The translations under genes and the position numbers were made by a program. A DNA stretch of 36,274 bases from Bacteroidota bacterium (GTDB taxonomy: Bacteria > Bacteroidota > Bacteroidia > Bacteroidales > JAADGE01). Below, one piece after another: positions 8,351 through 15,622 of this stretch; the stretch's first letter is position 1; each line of letters opens with the position of its first letter. The stretch spans positions 1 to 36,274 of the forward strand of contig JAJRUH010000177.1 of the NCBI GenBank assembly GCA_024277895.1, read 5' to 3'. Below the pieces are notes generated by a model that was given only the letters and a program-made list of their open reading frames with translations, made no database searches and was not told the DNA's origin.

Positions 8351-8754
8351 ATTTCTGTAATGCTTATTTTCTATAATAATTGCAACAAAAACAACCTGAA
8401 GATTTCTAAAAGTAATTTAAGAAGCATTCTAATTATTTCTTTAATTGCTAATTTAAAAAATTTTTGCATAAAAAAAATTTTTGAATTAATATAAAGTATT
8501 AAGCTAATACAGTTAATAGTATTAACCTTGCCGTAATTATACTTTAATATATACAGCATAATATTTTTATGTATTATAAAACTATTACTGTAACTTGCAG
8601 TTTTTTCTCTAAAATTATTTTTATCTGAAATTAATGAACAGCGGATGCTGTCCCTTCTCTAAATATCGTATACGATATATGATTTTTCTATATTTTCCGC
8701 AAAGATAATAAAAGTAATAGTAAAATACAAATTTATTTTTATAAATAAAACGTT
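8351..8754. other. gene-free gap between yebC and argS
   Basis: About 400 very AT-rich bases. A 62-codon minus-strand frame (8371-8559) is low-complexity Leu/Ile/Lys and has no recognisable feature, so I do not call it. The only structured element seen is the perfect palindrome at 8663-8678. Confidence 0.5.
8663..8678. promoter_or_regulatory. 16-bp perfect palindrome, possible operator
   Basis: ATATCGTATACGATAT reads the same on both strands. It lies 77 bases before the argS -7 box. Short symmetric sites of this size suit dimeric helix-turn-helix regulators. The regulator is unknown and the assignment is inference. Confidence 0.4.
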
Positions 8755-8762
8755 TAACTTTG
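8755..8762 (+). promoter_or_regulatory. -7 box of the argS promoter
   Basis: TAACTTTG fits TAnnTTTG and sits 18 bases before the argS ATG, implying a leader of about a dozen bases. No canonical TTG is seen at -33. Confidence 0.6.
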
Positions 8763-8780
8763 CAAGCCAAATTAAAATAA

Positions 8781-10577
8781 ATGGAAAAAATAGATATAAT
8801 ACTTAAAAATGCCGTAGTTAAGGCAATAAAACAATTATATAATTCGGAAGTTCCGATAAGTCAAATTTCTGTTCAAAAAACAAGAAAAGAATTTGAAGGT
8901 GATTTTACGATTGTAGTTTTTCCGTTTTTAAGATTTTCAAAAAAATCGCCGGATTTAACTGCCGAAGAAACAGGTAAGTTTTTGAAAGAAAATATTGAAG
9001 AAGTTTACGATTTCAACGTAATAAAAGGATTTTTAAACCTTTCATTAACACATCAATATTGGCAAAAGTTTTTCAGAAATATAAATTCAAATAAAAATTA
9101 CGGTTTCAAAACTCAAAATGAAAATACAAAAAAAATAGTAATAGAATATTCTTCACCGAATACAAATAAACCGCTTCATCTCGGGCATATTCGAAATAAT
9201 TTGCTCGGTTGGTCGGTATCAAAAATTATTGAAGCCGGCGGCGATAAAGCCGTAAAAGTTAATTTGGTAAATGACAGAGGCATACATATTTGCAAATCTA
9301 TGCTTGCATGGAAATATCTTGCCGAAGGCAAAACTCCGAAAGAAGTCGGTATGAAAGGCGATCATTTTGTAGGAGATTATTATGTGGCTTTCGACAAAGA
9401 ATATAAAAAACAAATTGCCGAACTCGTAAAAAACGGAATGAACGAAGACGAAGCAAAAAATGAAGCACAATGGATGAAAGAAGCTCGAATAATGCTGAAA
9501 GAGTGGGAGCAAGGCAAGGAGGAAGTCCGTTCTTTATGGAAAACAATGAATAATTGGGTCTATAAAGGTTTTGAAGAAACATATAAAAAACTCGGAATCG
9601 GTTTTGATAAAATTTATTACGAATCGGAAACATATTTAAAAGGTAAGGAAGTTATTCTTAAAGCTTTGAAGGACGGAGCTTTACGGCAAAAAGAAGGCGG
9701 CACGGTTTTTATCGACCTGACAAAAGAAGGTTTGGACGAAAAAGTTCTTTTGCGTTCCGACGGCACGGCTTTGTATATGACGCAAGATATAGGCACGGCA
9801 ATTATTCGTTACGAAGATTTTAAATTTGATGAATCGGCTTATGTTGTCGGAAATGAGCAAGATTACCATTTCAAAGTTTTGAAGATTGTTTTGGAAAAAT
9901 TAGGATATGATTGGGCAAAAAATATCAGCCATATTTCCTACGGAATGGTGGAACTTCCGCACGGTAAAATGAAATCACGCGAAGGAACCGTGGTCGATGC
10001 CGACGATTTAATTGAAGAGATGATACAAACAGCAAAAGCAAAATCGGAAGAACTCGGCAAATTAGACGGTTTTTCCGAAGAAGAAAAAAATGAGATTTTC
10101 AGAAAAATAGCACTCGGTGCTTTAAAATATTTCATTTTAAAAGTTGACGCAAAGAAAAATATGACTTTCAACCCGGAAGAATCTATTGATTTTAACGGAA
10201 ATACGGGACCTTTTATTCAATATACTTATGTTCGTATTCAATCGATGTTAACGAAAGCCGAAGAGCAAGGAATTAATGAGTTAAATGATTTTGAGAATAT
10301 TAAAAAATTTGAAGAACCGGAAATTTCGTTGCTGAATAAATTTTACGATTTTGAGGAAGTTATAACAGAAGCCGGAGAAAAGCGAAATCCTTCGATTATT
10401 GCAAATTACGTATATGATTTGGCAAAAGAATACAATCGTTTTTATCACGAATTACCGGTTTTGAAAGAAGAAGATTTTAATTTTAAGAAATTCCGTTTAA
10501 GTTTATCCGAAAAAACAGGTCTTATTATTAAAAATGCTTTAGATTTGCTTGGTATTGAAGTACCGGAAAGGATGTAA
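8781..10577 (+). CDS. argS: arginine--tRNA ligase
   Basis: Class I aminoacyl-tRNA synthetase charging tRNA-Arg. The N-terminal Add1 domain covers about residues 1-115. The HIGH signature appears as SSPNTNKPLHLGHIRNN (HLGH 133-136), and the KMSKS loop is the bacterial ArgRS form KMKSREGTVV starting near residue 396. The anticodon-binding DALR domain is at the C-terminus (FIQYTYVRIQSM... to NALDLLGIEVPERM), ending with the conserved LGIEVPERM motif. The length, 598 residues, is normal for Bacteroidota. A NUMOD4/HNH nuclease gene follows after 30 bases with no terminator, so readthrough is likely. No tRNA gene is adjacent. Confidence 0.97.
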   Translation: MEKIDIILKNAVVKAIKQLYNSEVPISQISVQKTRKEFEGDFTIVVFPFLRFSKKSPDLTAEETGKFLKENIEEVYDFNVIKGFLNLSLTHQYWQKFFRNINSNKNYGFKTQNENTKKIVIEYSSPNTNKPLHLGHIRNNLLGWSVSKIIEAGGDKAVKVNLVNDRGIHICKSMLAWKYLAEGKTPKEVGMKGDHFVGDYYVAFDKEYKKQIAELVKNGMNEDEAKNEAQWMKEARIMLKEWEQGKEEVRSLWKTMNNWVYKGFEETYKKLGIGFDKIYYESETYLKGKEVILKALKDGALRQKEGGTVFIDLTKEGLDEKVLLRSDGTALYMTQDIGTAIIRYEDFKFDESAYVVGNEQDYHFKVLKIVLEKLGYDWAKNISHISYGMVELPHGKMKSREGTVVDADDLIEEMIQTAKAKSEELGKLDGFSEEEKNEIFRKIALGALKYFILKVDAKKNMTFNPEESIDFNGNTGPFIQYTYVRIQSMLTKAEEQGINELNDFENIKKFEEPEISLLNKFYDFEEVITEAGEKRNPSIIANYVYDLAKEYNRFYHELPVLKEEDFNFKKFRLSLSEKTGLIIKNALDLLGIEVPERM

Positions 10578-10607
10578 ATTTTTTTAAATATATTTTTAAA
10601 AAAAAAG

Positions 10608-11162
10608 ATGGCAAAATCGTATTGGAATGAAAAATGGATAAAAATTAAATTTGACTCTAATATATCTGAAAATGAGAAATTTATGGTCTCAGATTACGGG
10701 AGAATAAAAAGTTTTAAAAAAGATAAGAAAAACGGATTGTTTTTTAAACCTCAAATTTTTAACGGTTATTACCGTATAGCTCTTATTCAAAAAAACGGAA
10801 AAAGGACTGCTCGATATGTCCATAAATTAGTTGCGGAAGCATTTATTCCTAAAGATAATGAAAAACAAATTTATGTTATCCATAAAGATTATGATAAATT
10901 AAATAATCGTGTATATAATCTTGCATGGGCGAATAAAGAAGAAAAAGAAAAACACCAATTCAGTAATCCTAAATACACAGTAAAACGCAGGATTACTTAT
11001 TCAAAACTTGATGAAGTTACCGTAAGACTTATAAAAAAGAAAATTTCAGATAAAAACAGAAAAACTCGTATGAAGATGATTGCCAAACGCTTCGGTATTT
11101 CTGAAATGCAATTGTACAGAATAAAAAGAGGAGAGAATTGGGGACATGTTAAAATTGATTAA
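10608..11162 (+). CDS. free-standing NUMOD4/HNH endonuclease with C-terminal HTH
   Basis: A putative site-specific DNA endonuclease related to phage homing nucleases. Domain order: a NUMOD4 DNA-binding motif at residues 5-60 (WIKIKF...MVSDYGRIKSF...GYYRIAL), an HNH_3-type core at 70-108 (YVHKLVAEAFI with His72, VIHKDYDKLNNRVYNLAW with His92 and Asn104), and a C-terminal helix-turn-helix at about 135-178 (MKMIAKRFGISEMQLYRIKRG). The usual Asn before the second His (NH) is Ile here (VIH), which may or may not affect activity. It sits 30 bases after argS and ends four bases from birA, which is convergent. No intron or intein is seen in its neighbours, so it is solitary. Confidence 0.85.
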   Translation: MAKSYWNEKWIKIKFDSNISENEKFMVSDYGRIKSFKKDKKNGLFFKPQIFNGYYRIALIQKNGKRTARYVHKLVAEAFIPKDNEKQIYVIHKDYDKLNNRVYNLAWANKEEKEKHQFSNPKYTVKRRITYSKLDEVTVRLIKKKISDKNRKTRMKMIAKRFGISEMQLYRIKRGENWGHVKID

Positions 11163-11166
11163 TAAA

Positions 11167-11904
11167 TTATAAAAATTCTATTTCCTTAAAATTATAATAT
11201 TTTATTAAGTCGTTTTTTGCTTGAACTATTAAATTCCCCTCGGACAAAGTTCCTTTTATTTTGCCCTTAAAAGTTCCGTTTACATCTTTAAAATTTGAAA
11301 GCTTATTTATTTTATACAAATTTTTATGATACAGAAAATCAATCTCCGTAAAATTAAGGGTTTTTAAAAGGTTATATTTTTTTGAAATGAAAGTTAAAAG
11401 TTCGTTAACTTCATTTTCAATGTTATAATTTTTATCCGTAATATTTTTTAAAGAAATTGCATCAGGTAAGTTTTCGGGAAATTTTTTTTGATTTATATTT
11501 AATCCGATACCTATAATTGAACTTTTTATTTCGGTACCCGTAAGTGAGTTTTCAATTAAAATTCCGCAAATTTTCTTATCATTATAAAAAATATCATTAG
11601 GCCATTTTATTTTAAAACCTTGTTTTTTTGAGTTCAAATAATCAATAATTCCCAAAGAAACGACTTTTGAAAGATAAAATTGCTTTGAAACCGGAAGAAA
11701 ATTCGGGAAGATTATTGTGCTGAGTGTCAGGTTCTTATTTTTTTCGCTGTGCCAGAAATTTCCTCTTTGCCCTCTGCCTTTTGTTTGTTCTTCTGAAATA
11801 ATAACCGTAAAATTTTCCGGTTTACCGCTTTGTAAACACTCTTTTGCCTTATCGTTTGTTGAAGAAACTGTTTTGTATTTTATGATATTGAAATCTTCGG
11901 ACAT
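11167..11904 (-). CDS. birA: biotin--[acetyl-CoA-carboxylase] ligase
   Basis: Catalyses biotinyl-AMP formation and transfer of biotin to the biotin carboxyl carrier protein. Key motifs: STND at 15-18, GRGQRGNFW at 43-51 (the glycine-rich biotinyl-AMP loop, normally GRGRRG), KWPND at 100-104, KICGILIE at 111-118, and GIGLNIN. At 245 residues it has the catalytic core and small C-terminal domain but no N-terminal helix-turn-helix, so it is the non-regulatory type. On the minus strand a TATTTTTG box (11916-11909) ends only five bases before the ATG, so the transcript may be leaderless or nearly so. It faces away from rnpB. Confidence 0.95.
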   Translation of the reverse strand: MSEDFNIIKYKTVSSTNDKAKECLQSGKPENFTVIISEEQTKGRGQRGNFWHSEKNKNLTLSTIIFPNFLPVSKQFYLSKVVSLGIIDYLNSKKQGFKIKWPNDIFYNDKKICGILIENSLTGTEIKSSIIGIGLNINQKKFPENLPDAISLKNITDKNYNIENEVNELLTFISKKYNLLKTLNFTEIDFLYHKNLYKINKLSNFKDVNGTFKGKIKGTLSEGNLIVQAKNDLIKYYNFKEIEFL

Positions 11905-11990
11905 ACTGCAAAAATAGTTTTTTTACCCGAAATGTACCTTATAATTTTTTTCCTTGTATCTTTTCCCTTTCTACTCTTAAAAAATTGCCG

Positions 11991-11998
11991 TATCTTTG
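11991..11998 (+). promoter_or_regulatory. -7 box of the rnpB promoter
   Basis: TATCTTTG matches TAnnTTTG immediately before the predicted 5' end of the RNase P RNA. Confidence 0.65.
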
Positions 11999-12000
11999 CA

Positions 12001-12325
12001 CGGCAGTCGGTTATTCTGTCGCTGTTTTCCGTATGGTAAACAGAGGAAAGTCCGGACAACACAGAGCATTGCACTTCATGACGGAAGATACTCGCGAGGG
12101 TATGGTAACGAAGCAGAAAATAACCGCCCCGAACTTGTTTCGGAGTAAGGGTGAGAAGGTGAGGTAAGAGCTCACCGGTGTCGGCAGCAATGTCGGCAGC
12201 CGTTTGTCCTGCAAGTTGCAATCTCATGTATATCGGCGTTTAAGGGCTGCTCGCCCGATGCCGAGGGGTAGAGAGCTAAGATAAATGACAGATTAAAACA
12301 GAATCCGGCTTATTTACCGACTGCT
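12001..12325 (+). ncRNA. rnpB: RNase P RNA (catalytic subunit, class A)
   Basis: The RNA removes 5' leaders from pre-tRNAs. The hallmark AGAGGAAAGTCCGG is at 12042-12055 and the 3' conserved segment ACAGAATCCGGCTTA at about 12297-12311. The 5' end (GCAGTCGG, 12003-12010) pairs with CCGACTGC (12317-12324) to form helix P1, which fixes both ends. A T-run directly follows (terminator). Length of about 325 is normal. Several open frames on both strands across this locus are artefacts of the RNA gene. Confidence 0.95.
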
Positions 12326-12329
12326 TTTT

Positions 12330-12417
12330 TTGTAAGTCGTCTTTTTAAGGCGAAATTGTAAGTCGTCTTTCTAAGGCGACAAAAGGTCGAAATTGCAAAT
12401 CGTCTTTTTAAGGCGAC
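12330..12417 (+). repeat. left-hand hairpin repeats of the RAYT unit (three copies)
   Basis: Three copies of a 24-25 base unit lie at 12330-12353, 12356-12380 and 12393-12417. Each has the hairpin GTCGTCTTTCTAAGGCGAC or a variant (8-bp stem, 3-base loop). Two decayed copies may follow at 12422-12438 and 12449-12465. They are inverted relative to the copies after the transposase; 12356-12381 is the exact reverse complement of 13189-13214. Confidence 0.92.
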
Positions 12418-12480
12418 AAAAGTTTGCCTTTCAGAGACTATAAATGAAGTTGCCCTTTTGGCGACATAAAGTAAATTAAA

Positions 12481-13146
12481 ATGCAGAATACAAATAAATT
12501 GCATTACAATAAAAAGGAGTTTTATCGCAGGAAACTACCTCATTATCAAAATTTAGGTGCATTATTTTTTATAACTTTTAATGTTAAATCTGCTTTGAAA
12601 ACATCTGAAATAGAAAAATTGCAATTTAAACTTGAACAAAGAATCACAAGTTTACCGATTAAACAACAAAGTTTGTATTCAAAAAAACTTGATGAAGAAT
12701 ACAGACGTTATTTCGGTGAATATGATAAAGCATTGCATACGGGAAATAATCATTGGCTGAAGAATGAACAATGTGCTGAAATTGTATCAAATTCATTGCA
12801 TTATTGGAATAATAAACGCATTGAACTTTATTCATATTGCATTATGTCAAATCATGTTCATGCAGTTTTAAGAGTATTTGAAAAAGATGAAAAAGGGAAT
12901 AATATATATCTGCAGGATATTATGGAGTCTGTTAAAAAATATTCTGCGAATAAATGTAATAAAATATTAAACAGAGAAGGACAATTTTGGCAAAATGAAA
13001 CTTATGATCGTATTGTCAGAAACAGAGGAGAATTATACAGAATTATAAGTTATATATTAGATAATCCTGTTAAGGCAGGTTTGTGTGAAGAAAGAAAAGA
13101 TTGGAAATTTTCGTATATAAAAGATGATTATAATGAGTTTATGTAA
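12481..13146 (+). CDS. REP-associated tyrosine transposase (RAYT, Y1_Tnp)
   Basis: A single-strand-specific HUH nuclease related to IS200/IS605 TnpA. The HUH pair is SNHVHAVL (His125 and His127). The catalytic tyrosine is probably Tyr154 in ESVKKYSANKCNK. GQFWQNETYDRIVRN (168-182) and YILDNPVKAGL (191-201) are typical of RAYTs rather than IS200 transposases. The length, 221 residues, is normal and the frame is intact, so the protein is probably active. It is flanked by 24-26 base hairpin repeats in inverted orientation. RAYTs are usually single-copy and are thought to spread the repeats rather than themselves; related hairpins elsewhere in the genome would confirm this. Confidence 0.93.
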   Translation: MQNTNKLHYNKKEFYRRKLPHYQNLGALFFITFNVKSALKTSEIEKLQFKLEQRITSLPIKQQSLYSKKLDEEYRRYFGEYDKALHTGNNHWLKNEQCAEIVSNSLHYWNNKRIELYSYCIMSNHVHAVLRVFEKDEKGNNIYLQDIMESVKKYSANKCNKILNREGQFWQNETYDRIVRNRGELYRIISYILDNPVKAGLCEERKDWKFSYIKDDYNEFM

Positions 13147-13188
13147 ATAGTTGTTTTTTATGTCGTTTCGGAAAGACGATTTATTTTA

Positions 13189-13266
13189 TGTCGCCTTAGA
13201 AAGACGACTTACAATGTTGTCTTGAAAAGACGACTTACAATGTTGCCTTGGAAAGACGACTTACAA
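13189..13266 (+). repeat. right-hand hairpin repeats of the RAYT unit (three contiguous 26-mers)
   Basis: Three head-to-tail 26-base copies (13189-13214, 13215-13240, 13241-13266), each ending GACGACTTACAA. A fourth, diverged copy is at 13161-13180. The first is the exact reverse complement of the left-hand copy at 12356-12381. There are no spacers between copies, so this is not a CRISPR array. Confidence 0.95.
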
Positions 13267-13275
13267 AAAAATATT

Positions 13276-14120
13276 ATGATAAAAATAAACGAATCACCGC
13301 GAGATGCCGTGCAGGCATTAAAAAAATAATTCCGACAAAGGAAAAAACTGAATATATTAATTTACTGTTGAAAGTCGGATTTGATATTATTGATATCGGA
13401 AGTTTTGTATCGCCTGCTGCTGTTCCGCAGATGAAAGATACACCGGAAGTTCTGGAAAATTTAAAACTTGACGAAACGAATTCCGAAATTTCCGTTTTAG
13501 TCGGGAATTCTTATTTTGCAAAAAGACTTGCCGAATATGAGCAAGTTGATTATATAAATTATCCTTTTGCAATTTCCGAAATCTTTCAGAAGAAAAATTT
13601 GAAAGCAAATTTCAAAAAATCGCTGAAAGACATTGATAAAATTATTGACATTTGTATTCAAAAAAACAAAAAACCGATAATAAGTATTTCGGAAGCTTTC
13701 GGAAACCCTTACGGTGAAGATTGGGGTATTGATATTTTAATGGATTGGATTGAAGTGCTTTACGACAAAGGATTGCGTTATTTGCCGCTTGCAGATACAA
13801 CGGCTTCGGGAAGTGCACATCTGATCGGTTTGGTTTTTACAAATGTTGTAAAAGAATTTCCTGATGTTGAATTTAATTTCCATTTACATTCTTCACCGGA
13901 AGAAACAATTCCTAAAATTGAAGCGGCTTACGATGCCGGATGCCGAAATTTTGATACCGTTTTTAACGGAATGGGAGGTTGCCCTATGACGGGAAAAGAG
14001 TTAGTTGCCAATACCGATACTCTTATTTTTTACGATTGGATGATGAAAAATGAAATTGAAAATAAGCTGAAAAAAGATAAAATTTCAATCGTTGCGGAAA
14101 AGGCAAAAAGTATTTTTTGA
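13276..14120 (+). CDS. hydroxymethylglutaryl-CoA lyase-like protein, frameshifted at an A7 run
   Basis: A DRE-TIM aldolase cleaving HMG-CoA, or a close homologue, to acetoacetate and acetyl-CoA (leucine degradation/ketogenesis). From the ATG at 13276 the first residues are MIKINESPRDAVQALKK with the conserved catalytic Arg of PRD. This frame hits TAA at 13327, right after seven A's (13320-13326). The rest of the protein, IIPTKEKTEYINLLLKVGFD onward, is in another frame; one added A would join the two perfectly. The body has the metal-binding HLH (about 13881) and the GGCP cysteine (about 13980). The long frame can be extended back to a TTG at 13248, but that N-terminus comes from the RAYT repeat and lacks PRD. 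Sequencing error, true mutation or slippage are all possible. Confidence 0.85.
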
Positions 14121-14124
14121 GAGT

Positions 14125-14161
14125 TTACTTATCTGATAACTTCAAGTAATCCGATGAGTAA
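14125..14161. terminator. near-perfect 37-base palindrome between convergent genes
   Basis: Arms TTACTTATCTGATAACTT and AAGTAATCCGATGAGTAA surround one central C, giving 18 positions with two mismatches and one wobble. It lies between the HMG-CoA lyase and methyltransferase stops. There is no T-run, so it may act as a Rho-assisted or 3'-protecting hairpin. Its core resembles the palindromes at 17782-17860 and 19725-19803. Confidence 0.6.
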
Positions 14162-14165
14162 TGAA

Positions 14166-14936
14166 TTACGGCTTTTTACACAAATAAATAATATCATTTT
14201 TGTCAAACCTGTATTTTTCCTGTTCTTCTTCCGAAAAAGAATTTACAAAATTATCTTCCGTAACTTTAAAACCGGCTTTTCTGAGTCTTCCCGGATAATC
14301 TTTTCCGTATAATCGAACGTGGTCGTATTGTCCGAAATATTTTTGACGATCTTCACGAGAAGTAATATTTGCATCTTCAAAAGTTTTTTCAAGTGAATAA
14401 TCAATAGGAACCTGAAGAATTGCCCAAGCACCCGGTTTCATAACTCGCAAAATTTCCTTCATTGCTTTTTGTTCTTCGTCAATATGTTCCAAAACGTGAT
14501 TGCAAATTACAACATCAAATTTATTGTCTTCAAAAACCATATTTCTGATATCTGTTTTTATGTCAACAATCGGAGAATACAGGTCGGCAGTAGTATAGTT
14601 TAAGTTGTTTAATTTTTTAAAATGCTTTAAAAACGTCTGCTCGGGTGCTATATGCAATACCGAAAGTTTTGCGGTAAAGAAATTTGTTGTTTGCTTTAAA
14701 TACAGCCACAATAGACGATGTCTTTCTAATGATAAACAATTAGGGCACAGGCGATTATCTCTGTTTGCATTGCCGTATCCGTAAGGTAAAAATTTTTTGA
14801 ATTGTTTGTTGCAAACCGGGCATTCGGTATTTGTTCCTTTATAAATTAAAGCCAAAGGTTTTCTTACAATAAAACTAAACCGAATTAACAGTGGGCGAGG
14901 GACTGTTTTTAAAAGGAATTTGATGATTTTTTTCAT
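14166..14936 (-). CDS. class I SAM-dependent methyltransferase with N-terminal zinc ribbon
   Basis: The protein is 256 residues. After a basic, hydrophobic N-terminus, residues 39-67 contain two CxxC pairs (CPVC 39-42 and CPNC 64-67), a probable zinc knuckle. The Rossmann methyltransferase domain follows: VLHIAPEQ at 93-100 is motif I, degenerate compared with the usual GxGxG, TADLYSP is motif II, FDVVICNHVLEHIDEEQKAM at 140-159 is the motif IV region, and RVMKPGAWAILQVP completes the Methyltransf_11 pattern. The substrate is not known; homologues often occur in glycan and cell-surface gene regions. It is convergent with the HMG-CoA lyase gene and has no close operon partner. Confidence 0.85.
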   Translation of the reverse strand: MKKIIKFLLKTVPRPLLIRFSFIVRKPLALIYKGTNTECPVCNKQFKKFLPYGYGNANRDNRLCPNCLSLERHRLLWLYLKQTTNFFTAKLSVLHIAPEQTFLKHFKKLNNLNYTTADLYSPIVDIKTDIRNMVFEDNKFDVVICNHVLEHIDEEQKAMKEILRVMKPGAWAILQVPIDYSLEKTFEDANITSREDRQKYFGQYDHVRLYGKDYPGRLRKAGFKVTEDNFVNSFSEEEQEKYRFDKNDIIYLCKKP

Positions 14937-14997
14937 ACTGAAAATTTCTGTAAAGAAATAAAAAATATAATTATTTCAGGTTTTCAAAAGTTTTAAT

Positions 14998-15028
14998 TTG
15001 TATTTGACCATTAAAATTAATACATTTG
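14998..15028 (+). promoter_or_regulatory. promoter of the lipocalin-like lipoprotein gene
   Basis: TTG (14998-15000), 20 bases, then TACATTTG (15021-15028), agreeing with the Bacteroidota -33/-7 consensus. The ATG is at 15058. Confidence 0.65.
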
Positions 15029-15057
15029 TTACGCTAAATTTTTAAAATCTATTTGAT

Positions 15058-15468
15058 ATGAAACAAATTAAATTATTATCCGTTCTTGTAATTTTTTTAA
15101 CTTTAACGGTTTCTTGTAATAAAACCCCGCATGACAAATTAATAGGAAAATGGGATGTTACTAAAATTGTCAACTCTACAATGACGGAACAAGATGATAT
15201 CGACTTCTTTAATGAAATGAATAAGGATGTATTAGACAAAGAAGTTTTTACTTTTACGAATGATAAAGTAACAAAAAGTTTTCCTGAAAAAAGTGAAGGA
15301 ACTTGGGAAATTGATGAAAAAGGTAAGGTTCTTACCATTGATTGGGGTGAAAATGATAATTATTCTCCGCATACCTTTGTTGTTGAAAAATTAACTTCAG
15401 ACAGTCTTATCATTGAAGAAGATTTTGAAGAATTCTTAATTACAACATATTTCTCAAAAATAAAATAA
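15058..15468 (+). CDS. lipocalin-like lipoprotein
   Basis: A 136-residue lipoprotein. The signal peptide MKQIKLLSVLVIFLTLTVSC has its lipobox cysteine at residue 20. The mature part begins DKLIGKWDVTKIV, the GxW-type first strand of small lipocalin-like domains. A later EGTWEIDEKGKVLTIDW hairpin and a final LITTYFSKIK strand match the family's eight-strand barrel. Such domains bind small hydrophobic ligands or have lost ligand binding; the ligand here is unknown. The next gene on the same strand carries a related lipocalin-like domain at its C-terminus (GSWKMTGYED... GYWEYDVAKKKIYLIP), suggesting a shared history or partnership. The two genes are separated by 154 bases. Confidence 0.75.
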   Translation: MKQIKLLSVLVIFLTLTVSCNKTPHDKLIGKWDVTKIVNSTMTEQDDIDFFNEMNKDVLDKEVFTFTNDKVTKSFPEKSEGTWEIDEKGKVLTIDWGENDNYSPHTFVVEKLTSDSLIIEEDFEEFLITTYFSKIK

Positions 15469-15622
15469 TTTTTGTATAAAGCATTCATACTTAAATTTTA
15501 AATACACAGAAATGATTGCGGTATCATTTGAACTTTCGATAATATCGTAAGTCTGTATGTCGGTGTTTTCTGCCTGACCGCAGACAGATTGTGTGATTTT
15601 TGCAAAATATTAAAACATATTT

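Larger units (their letters stand above)
12330..13266 (+). mobile_element. RAYT element bounded by inverted REP-like repeats
   Basis: The tyrosine HUH transposase gene lies between three hairpin repeats on the left and three on the right in inverted orientation, the layout of REP/RAYT systems. The left edge begins right at the rnpB terminator T-run and the right edge ends ten bases before the HMG-CoA lyase ATG. No target-site duplication was recognised. Confidence 0.75.

Noticed and set aside
8371-8559. 62-codon minus-strand frame
   Set aside because: Low-complexity Leu/Ile/Lys composition in AT-rich DNA, no promoter box or family signature.
11880-12227. Open frames on both strands across 11.9-12.2 kb (also 11985-12167 and 12011-12214)
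   Set aside because: They overlie the RNase P RNA gene, which has its signature motifs and closing helix P1; the frames show no family resemblance.
13189-13266. CRISPR array
   Set aside because: The 26-base repeats are contiguous without unique spacers, and no cas gene is present; they are RAYT hairpins.
13248-13275. TTG-start extension of the HMG-CoA lyase frame
   Set aside because: These residues (ERRLTKKYYDKNKRITARCR) derive from the RAYT repeat and wrong-frame leader and lack the family's PRD motif; the ATG at 13276 fits the family.
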